Shown here one piece after another: positions 25,262 to 40,834 of a DNA stretch of 64,000 nt. The translations under genes and the position numbers were made by a program. Under the pieces are notes generated by a model that was not told the DNA's origin, did not search any database, and worked only from the letters and a program-made list of their open reading frames with translations. Source of the stretch: Rhipicephalus microplus (lineage: Eukaryota > Arthropoda > Arachnida > Ixodida > Ixodidae); contig NC_134703.1 of NCBI RefSeq assembly GCF_043290135.1, forward strand, positions 126,426,005-126,490,004, given 5' to 3'. Each line of letters opens with the position of its first letter. Positions within the stretch are counted from its first letter, which is position 1.

Positions 25262-25564
25262 ATGTCCTTTTGCGACATTAGCATAGACAAGAAGAAAATG
25301 CACTTAGCCAAGGCCAGCATATGTTTCAAGTGTGTCAGCAAGAAAAATCACTTTAAAAGATGCCGTCGATATCTGATGTGTCCTAAGTGTAACGGAAGAC
25401 GTGCAACAACGGCTCCTTGCGACCCCGAATGCGATCAGAACCAGCGCTCAAACGAATCAATGAGCCCTAGGTTGCATGTTGAAACGAACGAGTCGTCATC
25501 GCAAAATCATTTAGAACATAGTTCTCCTACGGACATTCTGAGCGTGGTTGATAAACCAACGTGA
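25262..25564 (+). pseudogene. Zinc-knuckle region of the BEL/Pao-like gag
   Basis: Open for 100 codons. It contains AKASICFKCVSKKNHFKRC and then MCPKCNGRRATTAPC, the paired Cys/His motifs that sit between gag and protease in BEL/Pao elements. An AT-rich gap with a T-run (25,225-25,240) separates it from the gag part. The frame ends in a stop at 25,562; protease homology follows in another frame. Confidence 0.65.
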
Positions 25565-26035
25565 GTCCAGGTTCATAAAAGTTGTCTTTGACAATGGGAG
25601 CCAGTGGTCATTCATTATAGAAGATATCTCCAAGAAGCTAAGATTACGCGCAGAGCGCAACACCTAAATGGATGGCATGACATTTGGAGGAGCTAGCGGA
25701 ACACCAGGAAGACGACTGAACATTGTCAAAGTGACGATGATGAGTCAATTTGATCGTTCAAAACATGACATAGAAACTATAGAGGTTGCGTGCATCAGTG
25801 AGCAGCTCATTTAAATGCCAGCGACAAACAGGTTCCTATATACAGCAGATGTTACAACAATAAAAGTACGTCGCGGATACAATACACATCCCTGGATAAA
25901 AAACTGCAGGACGGCATATGCTTCCTCGTTGGAGAGGGCCAAATGTGGAAATGTTTGTTGAACGAAGTTTTACCCTCACGATCACCAGCAAGGCCTAATT
26001 GTCATCAACAGAAAACTTGGTCGGGTTGCTTTCGT
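25565..26035 (+). pseudogene. Aspartic protease remnant of the BEL/Pao-like element
   Basis: It starts with a translation of the type RFIKVVFDNGSQWSFI, matching the protease active-site block (usually FDSGS) of BEL/Pao elements with DNGS in place of DSGS. It continues with KKLRLRAE. Further on (25,910-25,950) DGICFLVGEGQMWK resembles the later IGxDxxW block, and GLIVINRKLGRVAF the segment after it. Several stops and shifts are present. Homology ends near the reverse LTR-like sequence. Confidence 0.6.
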
Positions 26036-26054
26036 CGGGTCACTTGGATCGCTG

Positions 26055-26290
26055 AGTGCCGAGTTTTGGCACCATAAAATGTAGAATGAATGTGACCTTG
26101 TCGGTATAGTCGAGGCAAAACCAAGGGTTTATTAACTCAGACTGATGTCAAACGCGTCCAGGTCTGGCAAACGTTCTTTCGGCACACTACGCACGAGCTC
26201 TCCTCTCGTGCTTGTACGCTTAGTTGTATTATTTCTCGATTGAATACTCAACATCTACAAAGTCGTGCATATTAGTCTACTATATACGAG
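26055..26290 (-). repeat. Right LTR-like segment plus primer site, reverse orientation
   Basis: The reverse complement contains GCACGAGAGGAGAGCTCGTG, TGTGCCGAAAGAACGTTTGC, GACCTGGACG, an AATAAA signal and TATGGTGCCAAAACTCGGCA, in the same order as 23,940-24,111. It therefore points toward the gag/protease remnant from the other side. Confidence 0.6.
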
Positions 26291-27312
26291 TGAACGATCA
26301 CCAAGAATTCGGTTCCCAATAACAATCAGACATCACATATGTTAAGGTAATCAGGATATTAGATAAAGGTTATGCTTTAACTTTGTCTCTCTTTATTGCA
26401 GAAGCTTAAAGTAGTTCAAGGCATGCTCTAGTGGGAGGCACCGGAAATTTCAACCACATTTGGTTTCTTGGTATGCACTGACATCACTGGCCTCTATCAA
26501 CTCGAGTCCGTTGAACTGCGACTGCCGCTGTCTGGACCGAACCCGCGTCTACCCAGTCAGCAGCCAGCGCTGTTTAAACAGTGCCATCGATGCGTATTGC
26601 ACACGAAGAGATTCGCTTTGTTATTGGCTATATGTACTAAATAATTGGAATTGAAAAGCGCCTTGTTATTTATGCCAGGTATCAAAAGGTGCATAAGAAG
26701 ATGCCAGAACAGTATTGTAATAATAAATCACTCAAAGGGCGGAACCTAACTGCAAGTGTGTGTCGCATAGCAATCTCTTTACGCACATAATCAGTCGGGT
26801 GGTGCACTTATTTGAGAAAAGGAAGCGAGATCGTAGGGAGAAGGTTAATCAGGTAGTTGGCCGGATGGCTACCCCGCAAGGAGAAGTAGGAGGTCCTCTG
26901 GTGACGTGTGAGGAATTTGTGAAGTTCGTCGATATTAGGAATGTCTTCATGACACTTGTAGATTCGTGGATTGATAATGAAAGCCTTCAAGGCAACGTTC
27001 TTCCGTGCCTTTGTGTGACAGGTACCATCCCTTCAGATGAGGATTGAAAGATAAATAATGTTTTCACAAACTATAGATAACTTAACCGAGCGAACGTATG
27101 CACAGTCATAGCAAAGTAACACAGTGCATAGATGGACTTAACGCTATACCAGAGTTTTTCCAGCATTGAAACACTTGGGCTATACCTACAGTCTGCAGCC
27201 GAGTACGCCACGGAAGTCGGTATGGCGATAAAATTGAGCTGATTTGTTGACGTAAAATGGCACCAGCTCGTGCAGGACCAGGCAGATCGAAGACCACTTG
27301 TGACATAAACTA
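26291..27312. other. Unassigned sequence
   Basis: A 95-codon open frame at 26,760-27,047 encodes a hydrophilic peptide (EEFVKFVDIRN in the middle) that I do not recognise. No neighbouring exon or transposase motif supports it. Nothing else could be supported. Confidence 0.4.
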
Positions 27313-29387
<2,075 letters not shown>

Positions 29388-29388
29388 G

Positions 29389-29463
<75 letters not shown>
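29388..29463. repeat. (ATT)n microsatellite
   Basis: Perfect ATT trinucleotides for about 75 bp. These are the same units as the AAT arrays at 27.3 and 30.4 kb read on the other strand. Confidence 0.97.
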
Positions 29464-30494
<1,031 letters not shown>

Positions 30495-30498
30495 CGAA

Positions 30499-30547
30499 TA
30501 TGCGGGGTTTAACCTCCCAAAATCACCATATGATTATGAGCGATACT
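30499..30547 (-). repeat. SINE fragment (3' end)
   Basis: GGGGTTTAACCTCCCAAAAT and CACCATATGATTATGAG match the 3' part of the tick SINE in reverse orientation. It lies next to the (AAT)n array. Confidence 0.7.
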
Positions 30548-30659
30548 TACCAGAAAGTCATCCGACTTCGACTGTCTTGTATATAGATGAAGTACACTGC
30601 AGTCCATGATGTTAAAGAAGGCTCGCAAAGACCCGCTCCAAGGTAAACACAGGAACTTG

Positions 30660-30905
30660 ATTGATTGATTGATTTGTGGGGTTTAACGTCCCAAAACCAC
30701 CATTTGATTATGAGAGACGCCGTAGTGGAGGGCTCCGGAAATTTTTGACCACCTGGGGTTCTTTAACGTGCACCCAAATCTGAGTACACGGGCCTACAAC
30801 ATTTCCGCCTCCATCGGAAATGCAGCCGCCGCAGCCGGGAATCGAACCCGCGACCTGCGGGTCAGCAGCCGAGTACCTTAGCCACTAGACCACCGCGGCG
30901 GGGCA
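30660..30905 (-). mobile_element. Full-length tRNA-derived SINE with target-site duplications
   Basis: The reverse strand runs from a CCCCGCCGCGGTGG head, through an A box (TGGTCTAGTGG) and a B box (GGTTCGATTCC), to a body ending in (AATC)n. A perfect 15 bp duplication, AAACACAGGAACTTG, lies at 30,645-30,659 and 30,906-30,920. Transcription would be by RNA polymerase III from the internal promoter. It inserted beside, and probably into, the LINE ORF1 relic that follows. Confidence 0.93.
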
Positions 30906-30920
30906 AAACACAGGAACTTG

Positions 30921-32170
30921 CAATGCACTTCGAGCTGATTGTGTCGTTAATCCCTGGAGTAGGGAGTGTGTGCATTGTGCTTATCAATGACCTCAGCACA
31001 GCTATGTATGTCTTCGTCGCGGAGATAGTCGAATCTTGTGTCGCCTCCCTATGGGCGCGCTGTGGTGATAACGACGGCCACTCGCCATCCGCCGCCACCT
31101 TCCTCCCCTGTGCGTCTTTTGGACTCTCCGAATGTAGTGGCACGTTGGTGGGTGGTGGTGGGGGTGGAAGCAGGTGTGGTGGCTGCCGGAAAGAGAAGTC
31201 GTTGTATTATGTGATGATCCAGAGTGGGCCGCAATATTCGTAGACTTTCATCGCTCCCGAGAACGTCGTTCCCGCTTTCTGATAATATCGGGGGCTTCTT
31301 TGTGTGTTGAGTCATCCCTTACCCTCTGTTTTATTACGCTCCATTTTTTTTTTTTCACTGCCGGACAGTCTCTCGATGAAGCTTCATGTGGTCCCTGGAA
31401 GCTGGGACATTTCAGAGTAGTTACTCAGCAGAATTATGCATTATGGGACTCTGCACATCGGGGGCAAACCGCCACGTTTTTGCAAACTCCGCTCACGAGA
31501 CTCATTTTCCGACACGTGTGGCATTGTAGTGGTGTAGGTCTAAGCGGTCTAACCATGTGTCGAAAGTTTCCTTCCTTCACGTGGGATGCCAAAGTGTCAC
31601 CTTTGAAAATAATCTTCACGCAACGCGACTTACCGAAACGTGATACTTGGACGATATTGGTGTGATCCCTTGCGACCTTGATCAGCGTAGGAAGATGGGC
31701 GCAAGGAACGTCAACATTGTATACTATACACACCACCATGACCTTGCTCAGTGGAGTATGATAGTTTACATTGATACCATCTAGGTCTGGATAGATAGAT
31801 AGATGGCACATTCTTGTGGAGGTTGGCTCGTACACCCTTGATTTAGTTTGGCTGTAAAGTATAACGTTTTTTTTTTCGAGATTGTCTGCCGATTCAAGTT
31901 TTTCAGGTTGTCCGATGGCGTGACTTGTACAAATATGGCGGTATATAGTTAATCGAATTCACGTGCTGTTCGCAATAGGTGCGGCTGAAGGCGGTGAAAC
32001 AACTGGTGAACTTCGTTTGAGTTTACGACTGTAAACTGGCGTGAAGTCATCGTCGGAATCGTCGCTTAACGCCTAATACAGTTCGGTGGACTCACTGTCA
32101 GAGTCGCTCAGTATGCTGTTCCGCTTCCTCGAGGTGGCCGCCGACGGTGGTGGCATGCCTGAAGGGTGCG
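30921..32170 (-). pseudogene. Decayed LINE ORF1 (gag-like)
   Basis: The reverse strand encodes, from about 32,150, a Ser/Asp-rich N-terminal part (SDSDSESTEL). At 31,835-31,434 an open block contains MCHLSIYPDLDGINVNYH, RFGKSRCVKIIFKG and the zinc knuckle CHTCRKMSLVSGVC followed by CPRCAESH. Past a frameshift, LKCPSFQGPHEASSRDC (about 31,407-31,356) gives a third knuckle-like block, then a Pro-rich, basic C-terminal part. The order (acidic N-terminus, gag domain, serial knuckles) is that of an I/Jockey-type LINE ORF1. Stops and shifts make it non-coding, and no ORF2 follows. It is a different family from the ORF1 at 15.3 kb. Confidence 0.75.
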
Positions 32171-32820
32171 CAAGCGAATCTACTTCCAGCGTGGCCAAAT
32201 GAAGTACCGGTCTCTACGCGAAGAACATGAAAAATTAGCAAAAACTGTCACCCGGTGAACAAAGCACTGCGCATAAAACATACTTCGTCATCTTCTGCCA
32301 TGTATTAAGTTATGTAGTGTTCGTATAGACGTTGCCAAATCCCTTGGCCGCTTTCAATGAAACGTCATCAGTGCATTACGCATATGCAATTCTAACGGCT
32401 CAAATAATAACCGTATATTGGAAGTTTGCGAAATATGGTCCAAAGTTACCCGCAGAGTCCTTCATTCAGTTGTGCTACCAGCGGTCGCTTTGGCAATTAA
32501 GATCAATAAATCTAGGTTGCGATGCTCATGGCATAGTTTAATATGGGTGACTTTACAAAAATCGTTCTTTGATGCGTGTGACAAAACGTCCAAATACAGG
32601 CTGCAGGGTGCTTACATCAGTCTGAAGGCACCATTACTCAAGGCACAGCAGTTAGGTTTTTTTTTTCCCGTTAAATCTGATAAAGCTCTCAGGGTTTGCT
32701 ATATACGCTCTCACCTAAGACAACTGCAAGGCTAATGACATCATCTTATGATTCTCAGTCGTCGTATCGTCCAGCCCCGAAAGCCTTCTGCACCTAACTT
32801 CGTTTCACATAGCCTCCGGG
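32171..32820. other. Unassigned sequence
   Basis: No gene could be supported. A T8 run lies near 32,660. Confidence 0.4.
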
Positions 32821-33115
32821 ATCGGAGACACCTCACCTGATTGGCACTGCATCCGTGATAGCCCCCCCTTTCCCTGTTGAAGAAGCTTAGATGTAATCTG
32901 ATGACATTAGTCATGTGAGGTCCCGTAACGTCACTATGCCAGCATGATCATGTGCTATCGACTTCACGAATTTCGGCGTTGTGCGATGTCATACGGTCAC
33001 GTCATCACGTGATTATGATTTCTCGCATCACTCGTGTTGACGCGGACGCGGGATGCTGTTAATTTTCGCGTTTGATGACGAATTGAAGGCTTTCGCCTTA
33101 AAATGTAACACTAAG
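32821..33115. repeat. Possible dispersed repeat ending in a GGCTTTCGCC motif
   Basis: The 3' part contains TTTGATGACGAATTGAAGGC and a self-complementary AAGGCTTTCGCCTT. A related AAGGCGAAAGCC occurs at 39,963-39,974, and I recall such sequence being common in tick DNA. The boundaries are not visible. Confidence 0.25.
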
Positions 33116-33559
33116 CATTGATCCATATACTGCAATAAAGATCAACCTGCGGCAGTCGCTGCTCCCCAAGCGACCAGTCTCTCTCACCTCAGTGGTTGTT
33201 CAAGGGTATGACGTCTAAAGTAGAAGCACTTGTTTGTTATACCGTATTTCGAAGCGGTGTGGGCACTTCATAAACCTTGTTGAAGTTGACTGTCAGTGCC
33301 GTAGTTTAAATCCGCAGGTATACACAAACTATGCGTGCATTTTGGGCCTAGTCTTCTCGCTTTCCTTCTTGAAAGGCAAATTGTCACTACGTAGGGTAGC
33401 AAGCCACAGGTATCGTTTGCTCTTCCCTTTCTGGCAGTATCGTCATTCCTGAATAAGAACGTATACTGAAGCATGCCGTCCAAGTACGATCGCAATCGCT
33501 CCTTCGTAGATAATCTGCTTCGCACAAGGAAGACGCGACAGCCGGAACGCTCTCACAAA
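33116..33559. other. Unassigned sequence
   Basis: No gene or repeat could be supported. Confidence 0.4.
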
Positions 33560-35230
33560 TACGCAGACATATGAGATGTCGCAGGGTTTGCTCTTTTTGC
33601 CTTGCAGTTGATGAGCTCGCCCTAAGCTTTCGGCGTGCGTCGCGAAGACGACGGTATGAGCGAAGCAGCACCCACGTGCGAAATGCTTTCTTGTCCGCTC
33701 TCGCGTCTTCTCTGCGGGAGCGCACCCTCCTCCCGCTTCAACAGCTTTGCTCGAAGAGGTGTCTGGCCGTGCGTTCACGCCGCCGGGTGGGGAATTTCCT
33801 TCCGACGTTCGGTTCCTGGCACTCTGGGACACGCAACGGCTGCATCACACAGGCCAGAGGGTGCGAGCTGGCAGGGAGGGGGGCGCGGACTATGGGGAGG
33901 GTAGCGAGAGAAATCGGGGGAGGAGAGGGCGGTCATCGCGGCTGCTCGCTGGTCTCCAGTAATACACTGTGCGCTGGGGTGTTCGCGCGACGCAATATTT
34001 GGGCCTCCATTCGTCGACGCGCTCCCGAGGCGGGCGGTGAAGCCCGTCTATAGGGGAAGGCAGGGAGCGCGTTCTGGGGGTCTCTACGCGAGATCGTCTC
34101 TTCTCAACCGTGACAGCTCTGCAACATCCAATTAACAGTTGACGTCTGTCCGGGACGAAACTATATTCCCCGCACGACGCACGCTGCTGCTCGCCTTCCT
34201 CCTTCCCATTCCTCGACCAAGCGCGCTCGAGCCTTCGTCGGCATTCCTGGCGAGCCTCTCGTCAGGGTCTCGTCGTCAGCGACGACAACGTCGTCATAGA
34301 CACGGTGTTCTTGCTCTGCTGCTAGGGCCATCCTCTGCCTGACTCGTTTTCTTCCTTTCTTGGTTTTCTCCCGGCCTGGGGGTGCCCTCCGCGCCGCGTC
34401 TGTTTCGCCCCTTTTGTTTGGGACCAAATCCCGTCACACAGTTTCACTGACAGCCCTGACAAAAACATCATCGGAGCTCCATTCTTCTGTCCCGTCTGCC
34501 GCGCGGCTTGCTGGCTATAGGGGCGACTTCTTCTTTCGCGAGTCGCCCTTGTTCTTAGCTGCAGCCCCTCCTTTACCTCGGTAGCATGAAGTCTGTATGG
34601 TAGAAGGGGGGGCGGGGGGGCAGTATCTTTTGCTGTTCTTTGCGTCCTCTCCAACGTTCTGCTTTCTCTCTACTGCGTCTACGAGAAAAAAAAAACAGCT
34701 GTAGTTCTCAGCACTTCTTTCTTTTTCTTTTAGTTGCGGTTTCTCCAGCCTCCGTTGTCCCTGATACAATTTCGCGCACCTCCATTCAAACCCCTCGTCA
34801 TCCAAGACCCCCCTCCCTCTCTTTCTTAGCGAGTGGGGAGCATTATATTTATAGGGTGTCGCACGGGGCATGTGTGCAACCGTGGCGCGGCTAATGGGAG
34901 GAGATTTAAAGCTACGAGCAGCGTGGCGCTTGGTGCTCGCCAAAGTGCGCTAACCTGCCAGCGCTGCCATGGAGCATGAAGGAGTGCAAGGCGGCTCGCC
35001 GCCCGCGGGGTGGCCTCTCGTTGACAAGCTGTCAGGCATTCATCGGCGCTGGACAGACGAGGCCTCGTTCCGAGGAGGCGCCTCGGAAGCGGAGATATAA
35101 TTGCCTCTCGTTTCGGCGCCTCCGGCTGTATAGTGCGGCCGGCGGCAGTTGGCAAACGAATCGGCCGGCGAATCGTTGTTGCGCTCGGACCTTCACTAAG
35201 GCGTGAAAGGCTGACCTGTAGCCGCCAGCG
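33560..35230. other. GC-rich segment, candidate CpG island
   Basis: This is the longest CpG-dense stretch in the window. It holds overlapping Arg/Ala/Ser-rich open frames on both strands, none with a recognisable domain. A TATAAATA on the reverse strand (about 34,844-34,851) sits among GC-rich sequence and could be a core promoter. No exon could be defined. It is the best place in the window to look for a host promoter. Confidence 0.3.
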
Positions 35231-36255
35231 AAATAAGATCATTGCCGCCGAACTGCGAGTGGGTAGTAATAACGGTGTAAGAGTTAACAGCTGTATCGAA
35301 GGCACGCAAAATACGGCATTAGGTGTGAGTGTAACTGAGAAGCAGTAAATGTGACCCACAGGAAGATTTATCCTTGGATGTGCCCACGCCTAGCTTAACA
35401 AACTTTTACCTATAACGTCGTGACAAATTGTTGGTAGTATAGTAAACTGTGCCGGCTTTCTCGTACTAGGGAGGTCTGCCTATCAAATATCGTCGTGTGT
35501 TTGCGTTACACATGTGCCCCTGCGTATATGGGATTAAACACTGTGTGATGACAGCTTACAATAACTGATATAACTAACATGCGGGAGAGTCTGCAACACG
35601 CACCGCCAGTTTGCGCATTCTTGACAACCTTGACGTTTAGGAAATCAGATTTCTCTTACCTGCGTATAAGTTCGACCATGACCTCGTTCAATATAAAGCA
35701 CGGAAATCTTCACGCAGATGTGATCCTCGTGAAGGGATCATAGGAGCAGGTCACTTTACAAGGCATTTCGAACAGTAAAAGTCACTGATTTGTTTCACAC
35801 TTTGTTTTTGGCCACATTGCGATGATTGATCATCACACCGGACTACTCCTACTCTTCTGAAATGCTACGTTTCACGCACACTGCTTTTTTTCGGAATTGG
35901 TGCCTATGGAATGCCGCGTCAGTGACGCCAACATGTTTCTGAAACGCGGTCGCATGCACGCCTAATTGATAGCACACCTTTGGCTCCCACAGCTTCCGAC
36001 TGTGCATCACAACGCCTGTGTATCAAACTCTGCATTTGCCCAGAGGTTTTCAGACTGCAGTATTACCTATAGATGTCAAAGGCTCTAGATTGGAGATTGT
36101 GATTGCAGTTTCATCTATAGAGAGCAACTTCAGCTAAAGAACAGCCTTTAGCGAGCACCGCAACTCTAGGGGGGAATGTAATGAGCATAAACAGTTCAGG
36201 TACTTTGGCCTTATTTTTTTTCCTTACCCTCTGTCCTCTCTCAGCACTCCGTGAT
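35231..36255. other. Unassigned sequence
   Basis: No gene or classified repeat could be supported. Confidence 0.45.
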
Positions 36256-37683
<1,428 letters not shown>

Positions 37684-37772
37684 ACCTCTTGCCACTTGGC
37701 AAACATGGAAAGAAGAAAGACCCAAGGAAAAAAAAAATAAGACAAATTCCAATGAAATGATGCACGCAGTGT
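37684..37772 (+). repeat. 89 bp perfect direct repeat, copy 1
   Basis: Identical base for base to 38,421-38,509, including an A10 run. The sequence starts ACCTCTTGCCACTTGGCAAA and ends TGATGCACGCAGTGT. Flanking bases differ at both ends. Confidence 0.95.
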
Positions 37773-38420
37773 ATTTCATTCGTGTGCACATCTTTCCGCT
37801 CAGGTGATTCTCGACAAAGCGACAGTCAGTACCGAATTCTGTAACCGTTCACTCTTGATGCACCGATAACACGTTTCGTTGGTTGTTGTTACATTCTGTA
37901 ATATATGAATAAATGAATACGTATAGTTTACTTAATTGGGAATGCGTGGGAAGTCTACCATCAATTGTTCCATTAGAGCGTCATCTTTACCAGCTTCTGA
38001 TAGTTTTGAAACGTCACATCATTCACGCTTCTAGAAGAGGGATGTTCTTCACGTTGTCATCTCAGAGGGCAATACTTTCACGGGCCGAGTTTTTTTTTTT
38101 TTTAACAGCGTGTACCTTGTACTGTGACATGTGCAACCATGGACATTTATAGAGTGCACATCCTTATGGAATATTTTTCATGTGTCCGTTCTCGTATCTG
38201 TACACTTTCTTTAAATATCATCTCGAAGCACGTCTTCTTGGAAACTATTTTCGCATGAGTGAGCTATGTATATACTAGATCACCTTCGTTAATGGCGCAG
38301 ATTGTCCATGTTTCTTATGATTGCTGATAAACGCGTCAACATAAAATAAAAGTTGGAATCGTCACGCCTGTTTTGCCTAATGATTGAAAAATATAAATAC
38401 GGCCTTAAGGTTGCACAGTT
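37773..38420. other. Unassigned spacer between the 89 bp repeats
   Basis: 648 bp with no gene, and no further repeats noticed apart from a T15 run near 38,090. Confidence 0.45.
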
Positions 38421-38509
38421 ACCTCTTGCCACTTGGCAAACATGGAAAGAAGAAAGACCCAAGGAAAAAAAAAATAAGACAAATTCCAATGAAATGATGC
38501 ACGCAGTGT
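38421..38509 (+). repeat. 89 bp perfect direct repeat, copy 2
   Basis: Identical to 37,684-37,772, offset 737 bp. The lack of any difference implies a recent duplication, gene conversion or an assembly error. Confidence 0.95.
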
Positions 38510-40141
38510 CATACTACAGTTGTAGTAAATACAGTAAATAACGCTACAAAATTCCCTACGTAAATTTATACATGAAAAATAGGCACACAGATTCATATAA
38601 GAAATTGATTCATACATAGCAAACAAGAACACAGATGCATATAAGGAAAACTGCTGTGGATCTCCAAAAACGCATTAGAACACACACAGTGAACCATGCG
38701 TATAGTTCTATACTTTGACCGAATAAATGACGAGGATATTTCTTCAGCCTCCCGTAATGGCGCCTTTAGTTTGGCTTTCAACCTCCATCTTTTTCACACG
38801 GGAGGCCTAAGTAAAAATAAAAGTGAGATGATATTTATTTTATTTTCGGGAGTGAATTAAATTGCGGCAGTTTAAAAGTACAATGTACGCTTTTTTCACT
38901 TGCATTTTTATGACGTCACAATATTGCTAAATCGTGCACAGAAACAAACACTTGGTCTTACTCACTCAAACTTCAATTTCAAGTCCCCCCTCCCCTCCTA
39001 CACATTTTGTGTTGAATAGTATAGTTTACGGAAAACATCGATGACCTTGCTTTGCGCTGGCTATCCCTCATCCCGTGGCATACCAGCGCAAGACTAAAAT
39101 GACAAAGACAAATTGAATATATAGTAAAATGCAATGGACAGTCCAACGCACTCGCTATGTTGTTTATTCGTGAATGACCTCACAGGGTTACGTAAAGAAG
39201 ACCCGTCGCACAAAAGTCGGGAAACGCACATATCTAAACCCTGCAAATATCCACTACATAACGCAACACATCAGCAACATATATATAGACAATTGCAACT
39301 CATTTTGATGTCCAGTTTATACGCCATGGAAATATATCAAATTGTTGTCGCGAATTCTGTGCGAACTTCATTTTGTAATAATCGTTAAAATAACATTTGC
39401 GTGATGAACGGCATTGACCTTATAGGCATGGGTGTAAATAGGATATGAGGGATTGTTCCTTACTGTAGTATTTGGCCTAGCTCTGTGTGAACTTTGCTTA
39501 ATGTATGCGTTGAAATTTTCTACAAGTATACCCTTTACGCGGGTGTCAACAAACAGCTTTCTTTTGTTAAGGTGTGCTCATCGACATACCTGAAGATTAA
39601 GCATGCCCACGGTTTTACCAAGGCGTCAACTGTGACAAGGCATCCGTCTTGTGTCGGCCACGGGAGGAAGGTCAAAGCAATTTGTCATCGTTGAAAAGAC
39701 GAAACAGGTACCGTGGTCGTGAACTCCGGTGCAATCGTAAGGCTGTTGGAGACGGAATCGCTTTCGGCGCGCCCTTTTACTTTCTGTCCGAAGTCACTTT
39801 CGCTTCGTTGCTTGTCCCATTGGAAAACCGTTGAAAGATGATCTAGTTCGATATGATCGTACTGTTAAATTATCGTACTGGAATATGATCAGAGTGTAGT
39901 TACGTTAGTAAATACGGGATGGGAAAGCCCAGGGTCTGATACGCGCCCGCATGAATCGACTCTAAGGCGAAAGCCATATTCTCTCTCTTTCTTTTTTCAG
40001 TCAATGTCTACCGCGCCACCCTCCAAAAGCTTCCTGCAACTAATGCAGTTACTGATGCAGTTATAACCAGTATCAATCTGTAATAGCCTGATAACAATTC
40101 ATAGAGACACTTAAGTCGGGAGGAGGAGGAGGAGAAGGAGA
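38510..40141. other. Unassigned sequence
   Basis: AT-rich. A CRE-like TGACGTCA at 38,911-38,918 stands alone. No gene could be supported. Confidence 0.45.
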
Positions 40142-40256
40142 GGAGGTTTAAAGAACCCCAGGTGGTCAAAATTTCCGGAGTCCTCCACTACGGCGTCTCT
40201 CATAATCATATGGTGGTTTTGGGACGTTAAACCCCACAAATCAATCAAGGAGGAGG
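40142..40256 (+). mobile_element. 5'-truncated SINE
   Basis: The 3' half of the SINE, from AAAGAACCCCAGGTGG through GTTTTGGGACGTTAAACC to ATCAATCAA. AGGAGGAG-rich sequence on both sides (about 40,120-40,148 and 40,247-40,262) looks like a target duplication. Confidence 0.85.
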
Positions 40257-40480
40257 AGAGGTTCAGGAGAAGAAAAGACGCCACTTCTGCAGCCCTCTAG
40301 AGTATTTTACGGGCGGCTTTCACTGCCGCCATGCTGGGCTGCTAGCATTTGTATTTTGCATGTATAGCAACTAAACGAACAGTGTTACGGTAAACGCATA
40401 CACAATGAAAGCGGTGCAGTTGATGCACACGATGTTTCATGACCTTATTAATTGAGATCTCAATATACAAAAGCGAGAAA

Positions 40481-40557
40481 AGCACGGGACGGCTTTGAGC
40501 TCTCCCGTAGTAGAGTAGCAAGTACTCTAAATCGTTAAACACTCTCTGTAAACGCCC
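40481..40557 (+). repeat. ~75 bp dispersed motif, copy 5
   Basis: GCACGGGACGGCTTTGAGC, TCTCCCGTAGTAGAGTAG, CAAGTACTCTAAATCGTTAA, then ACACTCTCTGTAAACG. This is the best-preserved copy, with copy 4. Confidence 0.75.
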
Positions 40558-40769
40558 CACAAAATATTTCTTCTCGTGACAAATACTACGTGATTCTGTT
40601 CGAACTTGGAGTTTTTTGTGTTTGCTCTTGTCTCTGTTTGCTTTAGTAATTCGCCATCTGTGAGAGTATTGCAGTGCTGTAAGATACATCGTGTATATGT
40701 TCTCTTGTTTGTACGTGCCACTGAAGTGATTTTGTTACACCAGACAATTGTACTCACCTGAAGTGCTGA

Positions 40770-40834
40770 TACTAGTATGCCTTAGTTGTGTACCAAGTAC
40801 TCTAAATCATTGACAACATTTTCTAAACCCACTT
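40770..40834 (+). repeat. ~75 bp dispersed motif, copy 6
   Basis: TGCCTTAGTTGTGTACCAAG, TACTCTAAATCATTGACAAC and ATTTTCTAAACCCAC follow the family order. Confidence 0.65.

Larger units (their letters stand above)
23900..26290 (+). mobile_element. Decayed BEL/Pao-like LTR retrotransposon remnant with opposed LTR-like ends
   Basis: The order is an LTR-like segment, a primer-binding-site-like sequence, a gag remnant (DUF1759-like), a zinc-knuckle region and an aspartic protease remnant, all on the + strand. No reverse transcriptase or integrase follows. Instead the remnant runs into a reverse-oriented LTR plus primer-site sequence related to the left one. This is not the direct-repeat LTR layout of an intact element, so a deletion/inversion or two facing elements must be involved. 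Confidence 0.7.

Noticed and set aside
26760..27047. Possible transposase or host exon (95 codons)
   Set aside because: No recognisable catalytic motif, no neighbouring homologous sequence and no splice context. Left unassigned.
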